A DNA stretch of 64,000 nucleotides from an uncultured Phascolarctobacterium sp. (GCA_949295115.1 CASFJU010000002.1:62001-126000); one strand, 5' to 3'. Numbered from the stretch's first letter, positions 1 through 10,525 are shown. Numbers and translations are program-made. The notes: generated by a model from the sequence alone, not told the origin.

Positions 1-875
1 TTTAAGGTCTGCTCGCGTTCATCGTTGCCGCCAAAACGCCCGCTGTCACGTTTTTTGCCGATAGCGTCAATCTCGTCGATAAAAATAATGCACGGCGCTT
101 TTTCCTGCGCCTGTTTAAACAAATCGCGCACACGGGCGGCGCCCATGCCGACAAACATTTCAATAAATTCGCTGCCGCTGATGCTGAAAAACGGTACTTT
201 TGCCTCACCGGCAACCGCTTTGGCAAGCAGCGTTTTACCTGTACCCGGAGGGCCTACCAGAAGCGCGCCCTTTGGCATATTTGCGCCGATGGATTTGTAT
301 TTGTCCGGGTGATGCAAAAAATCCACCAGCTCCATCAGTGCTTCCTTGGCTTCGTCCTGCCCTGCCACATCAGCAAAGGTCTTGCCGGTTGCGGCTTCCA
401 CATAAACCTTGGCGTTGCTCTTGCCAAAATTCAGCGGGCCGCCTCCGCCCATGCGCCCTGCCATAAAGCGCATAAACAGCTGCCCCAAAGCAAAAAAGAT
501 GAATATCGGGATAATCCAGTTATACAAAATGTTTTCCAGCGGCGTGTTTTCTTTAGGAATTACCTGCGAAAACTCCACCTTGCTTTCCATTAAGCGGTTA
601 ACAAGCTGGGGGTCTTCCACCCTGCCGGTAACGTAAATGGATTTATCGTCGCTGTCTTTAGCAAGCACCGCAATTTTGTTGTTGGTAATTTCAACCTTGG
701 CAACCTTGCCGTCGTCAACCATCTGCAAAAAGCTGCCGTAGGAAATTTCCTGCACCTTCGGGCTGAAGAACATCGGTATGATAACCGTGTTCAGCAAAAG
801 CAAAATCGCCAGTGCCAGCATATAATAATAATACATTGATTTTTTTGGTGTTTTATCTTGATTTGTATTATTCAT
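1..875 (-). CDS. ftsH: ATP-dependent zinc metalloprotease FtsH, N-terminal part (runs off the window)
   Basis: Membrane-anchored AAA+ protease that extracts and degrades membrane and regulatory proteins. The visible 291 codons begin at ATG 873-875 behind a GGAGGG site. They show a short cytoplasmic tail, a first membrane helix (about residues 13-32), the extracytoplasmic domain, a second membrane helix (about 115-135), a glycine-rich linker, then the AAA module with Walker A GPPGTGKT and Walker B IIFIDEID. The sequence leaves the window after the region ending NDEREQT, so the HEXXH protease domain is not visible. It lies downstream of the ATP synthase operon but behind a terminator, so it has its own transcription. 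Recognised from the AAA motifs and the two-helix architecture; identification is secure. Confidence 0.95.
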   Translation of the reverse strand, partial: MNNTNQDKTPKKSMYYYYMLALAILLLLNTVIIPMFFSPKVQEISYGSFLQMVDDGKVAKVEITNNKIAVLAKDSDDKSIYVTGRVEDPQLVNRLMESKVEFSQVIPKENTPLENILYNWIIPIFIFFALGQLFMRFMAGRMGGGGPLNFGKSNAKVYVEAATGKTFADVAGQDEAKEALMELVDFLHHPDKYKSIGANMPKGALLVGPPGTGKTLLAKAVAGEAKVPFFSISGSEFIEMFVGMGAARVRDLFKQAQEKAPCIIFIDEIDAIGKKRDSGRFGGNDEREQTL

Positions 876-1034
876 TTTACCCTCCATGTAAAAATCAGGC
901 TAAAAACCGTAAATATATTTTATCGTATCCGGCGGCATAAAACAAGCAAACATTTTGTGTACGGGCAGAAATTTGCAGCTTTAACAAATTTCAATGCAGC
1001 GACGCTAAATCCATTTACGTTAAAACAAAATAAA

Positions 1035-1062
1035 AAACGCACCCCGGTTAAGAGGTGCGTTT
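1035..1062 (-). terminator. Rho-independent terminator of the ATP synthase operon
   Basis: The 9-bp stem AAACGCACC/GGTGCGTTT with a 10-nt loop is followed, reading on the minus strand, by a T-rich run (TTTTTTATTTTG). It sits 12 bases after atpC and closes the atp operon before ftsH. The rest of the 876-1034 gap shows nothing I recognise. Confidence 0.9.
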
Positions 1063-1073
1063 TAAAATTAAGC

Positions 1074-1502
1074 TTATCTCATTTTGGCAGCCATGGAAAG
1101 TTCCACGGTTCTGATTCTGCCGAGAGCTCTTGCCTTAGCAGCTTCCGCCCTTTTAATGTTGAGGTCAACAGTAAAATTAGCAATGCGGCTTTCAGCTCTT
1201 TCCAAAGCTGCGTGCGCACGTTCAAGGTCGATATCTTCGGCTGCTTCGGCTAAAATACTGAGAATAGTAATTTTATTTTTTACTATTTCAGCAAACCCGC
1301 CGGATAAATAAATGAAATGTTCTTCATTATTGGAATCCCTGTATTTAAACGGGGCATCTTTAAGCGCTGCAATGGCAGGCATATGGTTGGCGAAAACGCC
1401 AAAACCGCCGTCTAAAGCTTCAAAGCCTGCGTATACAACGTCATCTCTTTTAATGAAGTATTTATCAGGGGTTACAATTTCCAATTGCATTAAATTAGCC
1501 AT
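1074..1502 (-). CDS. atpC: F-type ATP synthase epsilon subunit
   Basis: Epsilon subunit of F1 (142 aa, normal length 130-140). It forms the rotor stalk with gamma, contacts the c-ring and can inhibit ATP hydrolysis. The N-terminal beta-sandwich is recognisable from the opening MQLEIVTPDKYF and the GGFGVFANHMP stretch near residues 33-43; the C-terminal helical hairpin is Ala/Glu/Arg-rich. It is the last gene of the operon, starting 4 bases after the atpD stop, and is followed by a terminator. Nothing is unusual in this copy. Confidence 0.96.
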   Translation of the reverse strand: MANLMQLEIVTPDKYFIKRDDVVYAGFEALDGGFGVFANHMPAIAALKDAPFKYRDSNNEEHFIYLSGGFAEIVKNKITILSILAEAAEDIDLERAHAALERAESRIANFTVDLNIKRAEAAKARALGRIRTVELSMAAKMR

Positions 1503-1506
1503 GCAA

Positions 1507-2934
<1,428 letters not shown>

Positions 2935-2956
2935 CTAAATTACTTATAAATTATTC

Positions 2957-3856
2957 TCAGTTCTGTTTTAATGCCTCTGCGCCGCCGCAGATTTCGGTCA
3001 GCTCGCGGGTAATTTGTGCCTGACGGGCTTTGTTGTAGTTAAGCTCAAGGCTCTTAACCAGCTTAGCTGCGTTATCGGTTGCGGAGCTCATTGCAGTCAT
3101 ACGGGCACCGAGCTCACTGGCTGCGGATTGTACGAGTGCGGCATAAACAACAGTTTCCAGATAACGAGGTGCCAAATCGGCAAGGATTTCTTCGGCTTCA
3201 GGCATGAACAGATACTGGGTATTTGCTTTAACCTGAGCTTCGCCTGCTTTGGAAGCTTCTTCTTTCGGAGCTTCCAGCGGAAGAATAACTTCTGCGGTAG
3301 GCATTTGTGCCAAAGCCGATTTAAACAAAGTATATACAATGCGCAGTTCGTCAAACTGCTCATCGGCAAAACGCTGTGCCGCATCATATGCAACTTCAAC
3401 AGCATTATTGTAGGTGGGCTTATCGGAGAAACCGAAATGGGATTTAAGAACGTTAAATCCACGGTGTCTGAAGAAATCTCTTGCGCGGCGGCCGCAGGTA
3501 ATAACTACCACTTCGCCGTCAACCTTCATGATTTCACTCATAGCATGTTTTAAAACATTGCTGCCGTAAGCGCCTGCAAGTCCTTTATCGGAGCACATTA
3601 CCAGAAAACCAACCTTTTTAACCGGACGTTTCTGGAGCAAAGGATGTTTTCTCGGGTTCAGGCCGGACAAAGTTCCTTTATCGCCGACGATATTACTTAA
3701 AACCTCTTTAATTTTTATAGCATACGGACGGCTGGCGGCAGCTCTTTCCTGCGCTTTGCGCAGACGTGCCGCAGCAACCATTTTCATCGCCTTTGTGATT
3801 TGACCAATGTTCTTGACACTTTTCATGTGGCGATGAATCTCACGTGCAGTAGCCAT
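2957..3856 (-). CDS. atpG: F-type ATP synthase gamma subunit
   Basis: Central rotating shaft of F1 (299 aa). The N-terminus has the classic start with KNIGQITKAMKMVAAARLRKAQ, and the C-terminus has the matching coiled-coil end with AMSSATDNA and LELNYNKARQAQITRELTEI; these two helices form the shaft. The gene starts 7 bases after the stop of the alpha gene and precedes atpD by 34 bases, so it is translated as part of the same messenger. The family assignment is unambiguous. Confidence 0.97.
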   Translation of the reverse strand: MATAREIHRHMKSVKNIGQITKAMKMVAAARLRKAQERAAASRPYAIKIKEVLSNIVGDKGTLSGLNPRKHPLLQKRPVKKVGFLVMCSDKGLAGAYGSNVLKHAMSEIMKVDGEVVVITCGRRARDFFRHRGFNVLKSHFGFSDKPTYNNAVEVAYDAAQRFADEQFDELRIVYTLFKSALAQMPTAEVILPLEAPKEEASKAGEAQVKANTQYLFMPEAEEILADLAPRYLETVVYAALVQSAASELGARMTAMSSATDNAAKLVKSLELNYNKARQAQITRELTEICGGAEALKQN

Positions 3857-3863
3857 CAGTCAA

Positions 3864-5696
3864 TCACCTGCCTTCACTGGCAAGAAAAGTTTCCTTAAAC
3901 TGTTCTATGGCTTTCTTCAGTTCAGCTTCTGCTTCGTCGGTAATTTTCTTTTCGGCACGGATGGATTCGCCAACAGCCGGATGAGCTGCGTCCATGAATT
4001 CAAGGAATTCTTTCTCGAATCTGGTAATCTTTTTAACGTCAACATTATCAAGATAACCTTTGGTGCCTACATAGATAGACATAACTTCTTTTTCTACCGG
4101 CAGCGGCTGATACTGGCCCTGCTTCATGATTTCCATCAGGCGCTGGCCGCGGTCGAGCTGAGCCTTGGTAGCTTTATCAAGGTCAGATGCGAACTGGGCA
4201 AACGCAGCAAGTTCACGGTATTGTGCAAGGTCAAGGCGCAGGGTGCCTGCAACGGATTTCATTGCTTTAATCTGTGCAGCGCCGCCTACACGGGATACAG
4301 ACAAACCGGAGTTAATAGCCGGACGGATACCAGCGTAGAACAATTCGGATTCCAGGAAGATCTGGCCGTCGGTAATGGAAATTACGTTGGTCGGAATAAA
4401 GCCGCCTACGTCGCCTGCCAGAGTTTCGATAACCGGCAGTGCAGTAATGGAGCCGTTACCAAGCTCTTTATTCAGTTTAGCAGCGCGTTCCAACAGACGG
4501 GAATGTAAGTAGAATACGTCGCCTGGGTATGCTTCACGTCCAGGAGGACGGCGGAGCAGCAGGGACATTGCGCGGTATGCAACGGCGTGTTTGGAAAGGT
4601 CGTCGTATACGCACAGAACGTCTTTGCCCTGATCCATGAAGTATTCTGCCATGGTTACACCGGCATACGGAGCGATGTACTGCAGCGGAGCGGAATCAGC
4701 CGCGGTAGCTGCAACAACGATGGAATATTCCATTGCACCGTGCTGTTCGAGGGTACGAACGATACGGGCAATGTTGGAAGCCTTCTGGCCGATAGCAACG
4801 TAAATGCAGATTACGTTCTGGCCTTTCTGGTTAAGAATGGTATCAATTGCAACGGCAGTTTTGCCGGTGCCGCGGTCGCCGATAATAAGTTCGCGCTGGC
4901 CACGTCCGATAGGAACGAGAGCGTCGATACATTTAATACCGGTCTGCAGCGGGGTATCTACGGATTCACGGTCTGCAATGCCGTGAGCCGGGGATTCAAT
5001 CGGGCGTTTTTCGGCGTAGTTAATAGCGCCTTTGCCGTCGATAGGCTCGCCCAGGGCGCTTACAACGCGGCCGAGAAGGCCTTCGCCCACGCCAACTTCC
5101 ATGATGCGGCCGGTTCTGCGTACGATGTCGCCCTCTTTAACGCGGGTTTCGCCGCCGAGAAGTACGATACCGACATCTTCACGGTCAAGGTTGAGTACCA
5201 TACCGGTTACATTGTTCGGCAGCTCAACCATTTCGCCTGCCATAGCGTTTTTCATACCGATAACGGTAGCAATGCCGTCACCGATTTTTTCTACAATGCC
5301 GACTTCTTCCAAGTTTACATCCACACTGTAATTCTCGAGCTTAGCGCCCATGGCATCAGAGATTTTAGCGGTGTCCTGTAAGGAGTATTCGTGGATGTCA
5401 ATGCCATCCATAACAACTTCCATTTTCTTCAGTTTGCGGAGAGCGGAAGCGTCGAATACCTTATCGCCAACTTGTACTATAATACCACCGAGGATAGCAG
5501 GATCCACGATTTTGTTCATGTAAATGTCGCTGCCAAGTCTCTCGGTAAGAATTGCAGAAATGGATTGATACTCGTCGGAAGTAAGTTTTTTAGCAGTAGT
5601 AACTTTTACTTCCAGCAAATCTTTGATAGAACTGCGGTCAATCTTGAAATCGGACAATTCTTGCTCTATCAAAGCAATATTTTCTTCATTCTTCAT
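3864..5696 (-). CDS. atpA: F-type ATP synthase alpha subunit with a fused delta-subunit C-terminal domain
   Basis: At 610 aa this is about 100 residues longer than normal alpha (500-515). Residues about 96-610 are a complete alpha: beta-barrel, Walker A GDRGTGKT at 273-280, [13 protein letters not shown], and the arginine-containing [10 protein letters not shown]. Residues about 28-93 match the C-terminal domain of delta (AtpH), with V-x-TA-x-x-L, [26 protein letters not shown] and a final L-x-x-L. No separate atpH exists, and only 77 non-coding bases lie between atpF and this start, so the delta N-terminal domain (about 100 aa) is absent. The chosen start follows GAGGTGA; an internal ATG at 5409-5411 (residue 96) with a weak GGAAG could give a plain alpha. 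The alpha function is certain. The role and copy number of the fused piece are open. Confidence 0.93.
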   Translation of the reverse strand: MKNEENIALIEQELSDFKIDRSSIKDLLEVKVTTAKKLTSDEYQSISAILTERLGSDIYMNKIVDPAILGGIIVQVGDKVFDASALRKLKKMEVVMDGIDIHEYSLQDTAKISDAMGAKLENYSVDVNLEEVGIVEKIGDGIATVIGMKNAMAGEMVELPNNVTGMVLNLDREDVGIVLLGGETRVKEGDIVRRTGRIMEVGVGEGLLGRVVSALGEPIDGKGAINYAEKRPIESPAHGIADRESVDTPLQTGIKCIDALVPIGRGQRELIIGDRGTGKTAVAIDTILNQKGQNVICIYVAIGQKASNIARIVRTLEQHGAMEYSIVVAATAADSAPLQYIAPYAGVTMAEYFMDQGKDVLCVYDDLSKHAVAYRAMSLLLRRPPGREAYPGDVFYLHSRLLERAAKLNKELGNGSITALPVIETLAGDVGGFIPTNVISITDGQIFLESELFYAGIRPAINSGLSVSRVGGAAQIKAMKSVAGTLRLDLAQYRELAAFAQFASDLDKATKAQLDRGQRLMEIMKQGQYQPLPVEKEVMSIYVGTKGYLDNVDVKKITRFEKEFLEFMDAAHPAVGESIRAEKKITDEAEAELKKAIEQFKETFLASEGR

Positions 5697-5773
5697 ATTG
5701 TACCAATCACCTCAATCTGCCGGTTCATGCCCATAAAGGATGCATCCGGCGTATTCGGAACACAAATCAATAT

Positions 5774-6253
5774 TTATTTCATTATTTTATCAACAACGGA
5801 ACCTGCCAATTTTTCATCTTCTGCAGAATTTAATTTCTGTTCCAGGATTTTACCGGCAGCAACCAAACTAAGTTTGATAACCTGAGCACGAACTTCGCCC
5901 AAAGCCTGCTGTTTTTCAAGCAAAATTGCGTCTTTCGCGGAAGCAACAATTTGTTCCTGTTCTTCTTTGGTTTCGGCAATAATCTTGTCGTGAACGGACT
6001 GAGCGGTTTTGCGTGCATTTTCAATGATGCTCTGAGCTTCCTGACGTACAGCAGCCAGCTGAGCAGCATATTCAGCTTTTAATTTTTCTGCTTCGGCTTT
6101 CGCCATTTCAGCGTTTTCCAGGTCACTTGCGATTTTGTTCTTGCGTTCGTCCATCATATTGATAATGGGCTTGTACGCAAATTTTGCGAGAATGAACACC
6201 AAGAACAAAAAGTTCAGTACCTGCGCAATTAATGTTGCGTTTATATCAACCAA
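5774..6253 (-). CDS. atpF: F-type ATP synthase b subunit
   Basis: Peripheral-stalk subunit (159 aa). One N-terminal membrane helix (about residues 5-25, with VLNFLFLVFILAKFAYKPI) is followed by a long charged Ala/Glu/Lys coiled coil that normally binds delta. It is an ordinary single b subunit, not fused to delta as in mycobacteria. It lies between atpE and the fused atpA. Because delta is here only as a domain on alpha, the b-delta contact must be made differently from the textbook complex (inference). Confidence 0.95.
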   Translation of the reverse strand: MVDINATLIAQVLNFLFLVFILAKFAYKPIINMMDERKNKIASDLENAEMAKAEAEKLKAEYAAQLAAVRQEAQSIIENARKTAQSVHDKIIAETKEEQEQIVASAKDAILLEKQQALGEVRAQVIKLSLVAAGKILEQKLNSAEDEKLAGSVVDKIMK

Positions 6254-6303
6254 TTATGACCCTCCCTTTTGTAATTTTTGTACTAACATCACAAATCAGG
6301 TTA

Positions 6304-6555
6304 TTAAATGAAAGGGTTAGCAAATACAAGAACGATTGCTATAACGTAGCAAAGGATAGGCATGGATTCGATAAGGCCTACGCAAACCAGCATGTTGGTA
6401 AAGATTTTACCGGATTCTTCCGGCTGACGAGCCATAGATTCGATAGATTTACCGCACATGTTGCCGTTACCAAAACCGGCACCGGCAGCAGCACCAAGGC
6501 ATACAAGACCAGCAGCAATAAGAGATGCAGCAGTAATAATTGCAGTTTCAGACAT
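6304..6555 (-). CDS. atpE: F-type ATP synthase c subunit, probable Na+-coupling type
   Basis: Rotor-ring proteolipid (83 aa) with two membrane helices joined by the conserved polar loop SMARQPE (residues 40-46). The ion-binding carboxylate is Glu63 and the next residue is Ser64, in GLIESMPI. A Glu-Ser or Glu-Thr pair is typical of Na+-binding rings such as that of Ilyobacter, while H+ rings usually have a hydrophobic residue there. The position matching Gln32 of Ilyobacter is Asn30. A proline two residues after Ser64 differs from the Ilyobacter pattern. Na+ use is an inference from these residues. Confidence 0.95.
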   Translation of the reverse strand: MSETAIITAASLIAAGLVCLGAAAGAGFGNGNMCGKSIESMARQPEESGKIFTNMLVCVGLIESMPILCYVIAIVLVFANPFI

Positions 6556-6608
6556 TTAATTCATCCTTTCAAAATTAAATAATTTTTAATCTCTCACCAA
6601 ACACTAAA

Positions 6609-7325
6609 TTAATGTTCGGAGAACGCCAGAGCATAACTGCCCAATGCCAGAATCGTAAAGATAAAGGCCTGGACAAAGCCAATGAACAAGCTGAACATTA
6701 CCCAGAACTCCGGAATAATCCACGGAGACAGCTGGTAAAGAACTATCAGCAAAATTTCGCCTGCCAGAATATTACCGAAAAGACGAAGCGCCATAGTCAA
6801 AGGTTTCGTGATAGCGTCCAGTATATGCAGCGGCAAGAACGCTTTACTGGGGCTTACAAAATGTTTAAAATGGCCAATACCCTGCCTTATTACGCCTACA
6901 ATGTAAGCACTTAAAGCAATAAGCAGTGAAAGCGCAAAACATGTGTTGATGTCGTTGGTCGGCGAAGTCCAGTGCACCCCGACTTGCGGGAGCATACCGA
7001 TTTCATTGCTGACCAGAATGAACATGAACAAGGTAATAATGAAAGAAGCCATATATTTACGGCCTTTTTCACCAAGGTTCTGGTTCATCATACCATCAAG
7101 GAAATCAATAAACATCTCCATCACATTTTGCAGGCCGCTCGGAACCATCTTCGGATTGCGCGAAACTATAAAAAACAGTACAAAGACGATAGCCATCGCA
7201 ATCCAGGTCATATACATAGTCTGCATATTGATTACAATACCAGGTGCTATTTCTGTTGCAGCATAATGTATAATTTCACTCGACTGTTCAGCACCCTGTG
7301 CCATAGCAGCTGCTTCATTTCCCAT
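6609..7325 (-). CDS. atpB: F-type ATP synthase a subunit
   Basis: Membrane subunit (238 aa) holding the ion half-channels beside the c-ring. Five or six hydrophobic helices are visible. The essential arginine sits in TMALRLFGNILAGEI, and the C-terminus reads FVQAFIFTILALGSYALA. The start is placed at ATG 7323-7325 because AAAGGAG lies just upstream. A farther in-frame start would reach deeper into the preceding gene. It overlaps the end of atpI by 11 bases, which suggests translational coupling. Confidence 0.95.
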   Translation of the reverse strand: MGNEAAAMAQGAEQSSEIIHYAATEIAPGIVINMQTMYMTWIAMAIVFVLFFIVSRNPKMVPSGLQNVMEMFIDFLDGMMNQNLGEKGRKYMASFIITLFMFILVSNEIGMLPQVGVHWTSPTNDINTCFALSLLIALSAYIVGVIRQGIGHFKHFVSPSKAFLPLHILDAITKPLTMALRLFGNILAGEILLIVLYQLSPWIIPEFWVMFSLFIGFVQAFIFTILALGSYALAFSEH

Positions 7326-7749
7326 CCTTTTCACTCCTTTCCTCACGCTTCCTCCCATTATTAAGGCGGTACGCGAAAAATAATAAATTGATGATTAAAA
7401 ATATATGTATCAGAAGAAATCCCAGGCTTGCACCGAAAACCGGGTATTTCATCCTTAACATCAGCACAAAAATGCTTCCTGCTGACAAAAGGCGGTAAAT
7501 ACGATAACGCCCCATTATCGAAATACCTTTTTGGGGATTTTTGACATAGGGCAGCGCGCGCTTCATACCATGAAACATTATGACCGTATCTAAAACACCT
7601 ATTACAACTCCCCTGAAAAGGGATACGGAAAAATCATGTCCTACAAGCAGTGCTGCTGCAATTACCAGCGGCATTGCCGAAACAAACAGGCGCCCGATAA
7701 CTTTGTAACCGCCCGCCTGTACAAGTGGTGTTAAATCAAAACTCATCAT
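7315..7749 (-). CDS. atpI: ATP synthase subunit I family membrane protein
   Basis: Small membrane protein (144 aa) with four hydrophobic segments and a basic C-terminal tail, placed directly before atpB. This position and layout fit the AtpI/ATP-synt_I family, which helps assemble the c-ring and may carry Mg2+ or Ca2+. No catalytic motif is visible and the sequence itself is weakly conserved, so the call rests on topology plus place in the operon. The start is MMSF or the next Met; the gene follows atpZ by 3 bases. Confidence 0.75.
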   Translation of the reverse strand: MMSFDLTPLVQAGGYKVIGRLFVSAMPLVIAAALLVGHDFSVSLFRGVVIGVLDTVIMFHGMKRALPYVKNPQKGISIMGRYRIYRLLSAGSIFVLMLRMKYPVFGASLGFLLIHIFLIINLLFFAYRLNNGRKREERSEKDGK

Positions 7750-7752
7750 AAT

Positions 7753-8175
7753 TTATTTAGTTAAAGTTTCATTTCTATTTGAAATCTTATCTTCATTTTC
7801 AGATTTATTATCAGAAGGCATTGCCGATTGTTCTTCTTTTTGTTCTTCCTGTTCTTCTTCCATGGGTTTTGTAAGATATATCAGTTTAAAAACACCTAAC
7901 GCAAATGTGAGCCCTGCAAGGCCAAGCAATATTTTGCGCCAGAAATGGTCGCTTGTCTGAAAATAAGCATCAAGCCAGTCACCACCCCAATAAGCAAGTA
8001 AAAAATCAATTACCGTCATCATTGCAAGTGATGAAACAATCGCAAACGCATTCATCATACGGATGCGTTCAAGCTCCTGGCGGCGCTGTCTTTCAAGGCG
8101 TGCCTTGATGCGCCGGGCAATTTCCTGCCTTTTTCTGTCGGCAAGCTTAACTTTTTCCAGATTTTCGTCCAACAT
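7753..8175 (-). CDS. AtpZ-like small membrane protein, first gene of the ATP synthase operon
   Basis: The protein has about 140 aa: an N-terminal basic amphipathic stretch rich in Arg/Lys (residues 5-40), two membrane helices separated by a Gly-Gly-Asp-Trp-Leu-Asp turn, and an acidic Glu/Gln-rich C-terminal tail. The two-helix hairpin with an acidic turn, and the location ahead of atpI, suggest the AtpZ family, which with AtpI supplies Mg2+ or Ca2+ or assists ring assembly. The start is taken as ATG 8173-8175 behind GGTGAG; an upstream GTG at 8187 is possible. The function is inferred from position. Confidence 0.65.
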   Translation of the reverse strand: MLDENLEKVKLADRKRQEIARRIKARLERQRRQELERIRMMNAFAIVSSLAMMTVIDFLLAYWGGDWLDAYFQTSDHFWRKILLGLAGLTFALGVFKLIYLTKPMEEEQEEQKEEQSAMPSDNKSENEDKISNRNETLTK

Positions 8176-8235
8176 GGCGCTCACCACATTTCACGTCATA
8201 AAAAAATCATAAATCTTCATACCTTCTATAATATT

Positions 8236-8264
8236 ATTTTAAAATATTTCACAAATTCTGTCTA
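8236..8264 (-). promoter_or_regulatory. Sigma70-type promoter of the ATP synthase operon
   Basis: Read on the minus strand, TAGACA is followed by 17 bases and TAAAAT. Each box has five of six consensus bases. Transcription would start near 8229, about 50 bases before atpZ. The -35 box touches the end of wecB. Confidence 0.7.
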
Positions 8265-8266
8265 CA

Positions 8267-9424
8267 TCAAATTGCAGTAAATTCGGGTAAATCTTTCACT
8301 TCAAAACCAAATTCCCGCAAAATCCTGTTCACAATCCTTGCGCAGGCCTCGCCGTCACCGTATGGGTTAACGGCTTCCGCCATGGCGCGGTAGTGTTCGG
8401 GGTTATCCAGAAGCAGGTTGGTTTCGCGCAAAACATCTTCATACGCGGTGCCGATAAGTTTGACCGTGCCTGCGGTTACGGCTTCGGGGCGCTCAGTGGT
8501 ATCGCGCAGCACCAGCACGGGTTTGCCCAGCGCCGGGGCTTCTTCCTGTATGCCGCCGCTGTCGGTAAGGACTACATCGACGCGCGCCATTAAGTTGGCA
8601 AACGGCTGGTAATCCAAAGGCTCTATCAAATGCACCTGCGGCAGGTGGCCAAGTTCTTCGTTGACAATCTGGCGCACTTTTGGATTTTTATGTACCGGGA
8701 AGATGGCTTCCACATCGTCATGGGTACGCAGCACTTCACACAGCGCTTTGTAAACGTGGCGCATCGGTTCGCCGAGGTTTTCGCGTCGGTGCGTCGTCAT
8801 TAAAATCAGGCGTTTGCCGCTGTCCAGCACTTCGTGCAGGTTATCGTCGTCAAAACGGTAATCCGGCTTAACCGTAGTTTTTAAAGCGTCGATAACGGTG
8901 TTGCCGGTAACGGTAATTTTTGCTTCGGGCACGTTCTCCCGCAGCAGGTTGGCTTTACTGGTCGCAGTGGGTGCAAAATGGTAATCTGCCAAAGCGCCGG
9001 TTAATTTGCGGTTCATCTCCTCCGGGAAGGGGGAATATTTATTGCCCGTGCGCAAGCCAGCTTCCACATGGCCGACGGGGATTTGCGCGTAAAACGCTGC
9101 CAGTGCGCCGGCAAAGGTGGTGGTGGTGTCGCCGTGTACCAGCACCAAATCGGGCTTTGCTTCTTCCAGAACCTTCTGCAGGCCGCGCAGTGCTTTTTCC
9201 GTAACGTCGTACAGCGTCTGCCCGGCGCTCATAATATTCAAATCATAGTCGGGAGTAATGCCAAAAAGGTGCAGTACCTGGTCCAGCATTTCGCGGTGCT
9301 GTGCGGTTACAGCAACCAGCGGCTCAATTTCGTCGGGGTGCTTACGCATCTCCAGAACCAGCGGGCACATTTTTATGGCTTCCGGGCGCGTGCCGAAAAC
9401 CGTCATTACCTTCAGTTTCGCCAT
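8267..9424 (-). CDS. wecB: UDP-N-acetylglucosamine 2-epimerase (non-hydrolysing)
   Basis: Cytoplasmic enzyme (385 aa) that interconverts UDP-GlcNAc and UDP-ManNAc for surface polysaccharide. Family motifs are VFGTRPEAIKMCPLV at the start, LVHGDTTTTFAGALAAFY, GHVEAGLRT, the Glu-containing FPEEMNR, and TDSGGIQEEAPALGKPVLVLRDTTERPE. The start ATG 9422-9424 is chosen because AGGAG lies 8 bases upstream; an upstream GTG would place the site too close. It follows wecA by 11 bases and forms a two-gene operon with it. Confidence 0.95.
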   Translation of the reverse strand: MAKLKVMTVFGTRPEAIKMCPLVLEMRKHPDEIEPLVAVTAQHREMLDQVLHLFGITPDYDLNIMSAGQTLYDVTEKALRGLQKVLEEAKPDLVLVHGDTTTTFAGALAAFYAQIPVGHVEAGLRTGNKYSPFPEEMNRKLTGALADYHFAPTATSKANLLRENVPEAKITVTGNTVIDALKTTVKPDYRFDDDNLHEVLDSGKRLILMTTHRRENLGEPMRHVYKALCEVLRTHDDVEAIFPVHKNPKVRQIVNEELGHLPQVHLIEPLDYQPFANLMARVDVVLTDSGGIQEEAPALGKPVLVLRDTTERPEAVTAGTVKLIGTAYEDVLRETNLLLDNPEHYRAMAEAVNPYGDGEACARIVNRILREFGFEVKDLPEFTAI

Positions 9425-9435
9425 CAATCCCACTC

Positions 9436-10446
9436 CTATCTGTCGTTTAAAATGCCTATCTTTTTAGCGCCTACTGCGACGCCGGAAATAATGCATGCAA
9501 TAATGCCGGCGGCAAGGTAGCCGTCAACTTCGGTTAAAAGGATGGCCGCAATGCCCAGCACCGCGCTGATAACGTACATTAAAAGCACGGCCTGCTTCTG
9601 GCTGAGGCCCATCGCCAGCAGGCGGTGGTGCAGATGCCCCTTATCCGGCTGGAAAATGGGGCGTCCGTTGGTATAGCGGCGCACAATGGCAAAGGCTGTG
9701 TCCATAATCGGCAGACCGAGCGCAACGGCAGGCACAATCAGCGCAATGGTGGCCGCGCTTTTTACCGCGCCGAAAATGGAAATTGCTGCCAGCATGTAGC
9801 CGATGAACATACTGCCGGTATCGCCCATAAAGATGCTGGCCGGGTTAAAGTTGTAGCGGATAAAGCCAATAATGCCGCCAGCCAGCGCCGCCGTAATAAC
9901 GGCAACGGGGTAAAAACCCTGCTGCAATGCAACAAGGATTACCGTTACGGAGGCAATGCCGGAAACACCGGCTGCCAATCCGTCAAGCCCATCCATTAAG
10001 TTTACGACGTTGGTAAAGCTTACAATCCAGAACACCGTCAGCGGTATCGACAGGTATTCAAGGTAAAAATAGCCGCCCCACGGGTTGTTCAGCCATTCAA
10101 TTTTAATATCAAACAGCACCAGCACAAACGCCGCCGCAATCTGCCCCAGCAGTTTTACCTTGGCGGGCAGCTGGTATTTGTCGTCTAAAATGCCGACGAT
10201 GACGATGAGCGTGCCGCCTAAAAGCAGCGCCATAATGTCGCGCGTAATGTGCATGGTGGCAAACACGGCAATTACAAAGGCCAAATAAATAGCAAGGCCC
10301 CCCAAACGCGGCATAATGCCGTGATGGACCTTGCGTCCGTCCGGTTTGTCAAGAGCGCCGATGCGAAATGCCAGTTTTTTGACATAGGGTGTCAACACCC
10401 AGCTTGCTAAAAGAGCTATGATAAACGCTAAAATATACACTTGCAA
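9436..10446 (-). CDS. wecA: Undecaprenyl-phosphate N-acetylglucosamine-1-phosphate transferase (WecA/TagO type)
   Basis: Integral membrane glycosyl-1-phosphate transferase (336 aa, about ten helices) that starts polymer synthesis on undecaprenyl phosphate using UDP-GlcNAc. Visible family features are GRKVHHGIMPRLGGLAI, GILDDKYQLPAK, NVVNLMDGLDGLAAG and NPASIFMGDTGSMFIGY, with the catalytic acidic residues, and the cytoplasmic HLHHRLL histidine motif near the C-terminus that separates WecA/TagO from MraY. It starts with TTG 5 bases after GAGGTGA. It is paired with wecB, which fits ManNAc/GlcNAc-containing envelope polymers. Confidence 0.9.
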   Translation of the reverse strand: MQVYILAFIIALLASWVLTPYVKKLAFRIGALDKPDGRKVHHGIMPRLGGLAIYLAFVIAVFATMHITRDIMALLLGGTLIVIVGILDDKYQLPAKVKLLGQIAAAFVLVLFDIKIEWLNNPWGGYFYLEYLSIPLTVFWIVSFTNVVNLMDGLDGLAAGVSGIASVTVILVALQQGFYPVAVITAALAGGIIGFIRYNFNPASIFMGDTGSMFIGYMLAAISIFGAVKSAATIALIVPAVALGLPIMDTAFAIVRRYTNGRPIFQPDKGHLHHRLLAMGLSQKQAVLLMYVISAVLGIAAILLTEVDGYLAAGIIACIISGVAVGAKKIGILNDR

Positions 10447-10525
10447 TCTTTCACCTCGAGGCTAAAAAAGCCGGTATTCAAATTCAGTTTTTATGCGGTC
10501 TTAATCTAATCACATTATTGTAAAT

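Noticed and set aside
3864-5696. Delta-alpha fusion as a simple frameshift or joining artefact
   Set aside because: The delta-like piece has its own start and ribosome site and is in frame throughout, and there is no room upstream for the missing delta half, so a single-base error cannot explain it.
9258-9467. Overlapping plus-strand frames opposite wecB
   Set aside because: Shadow frames of a GC-rich conserved gene.
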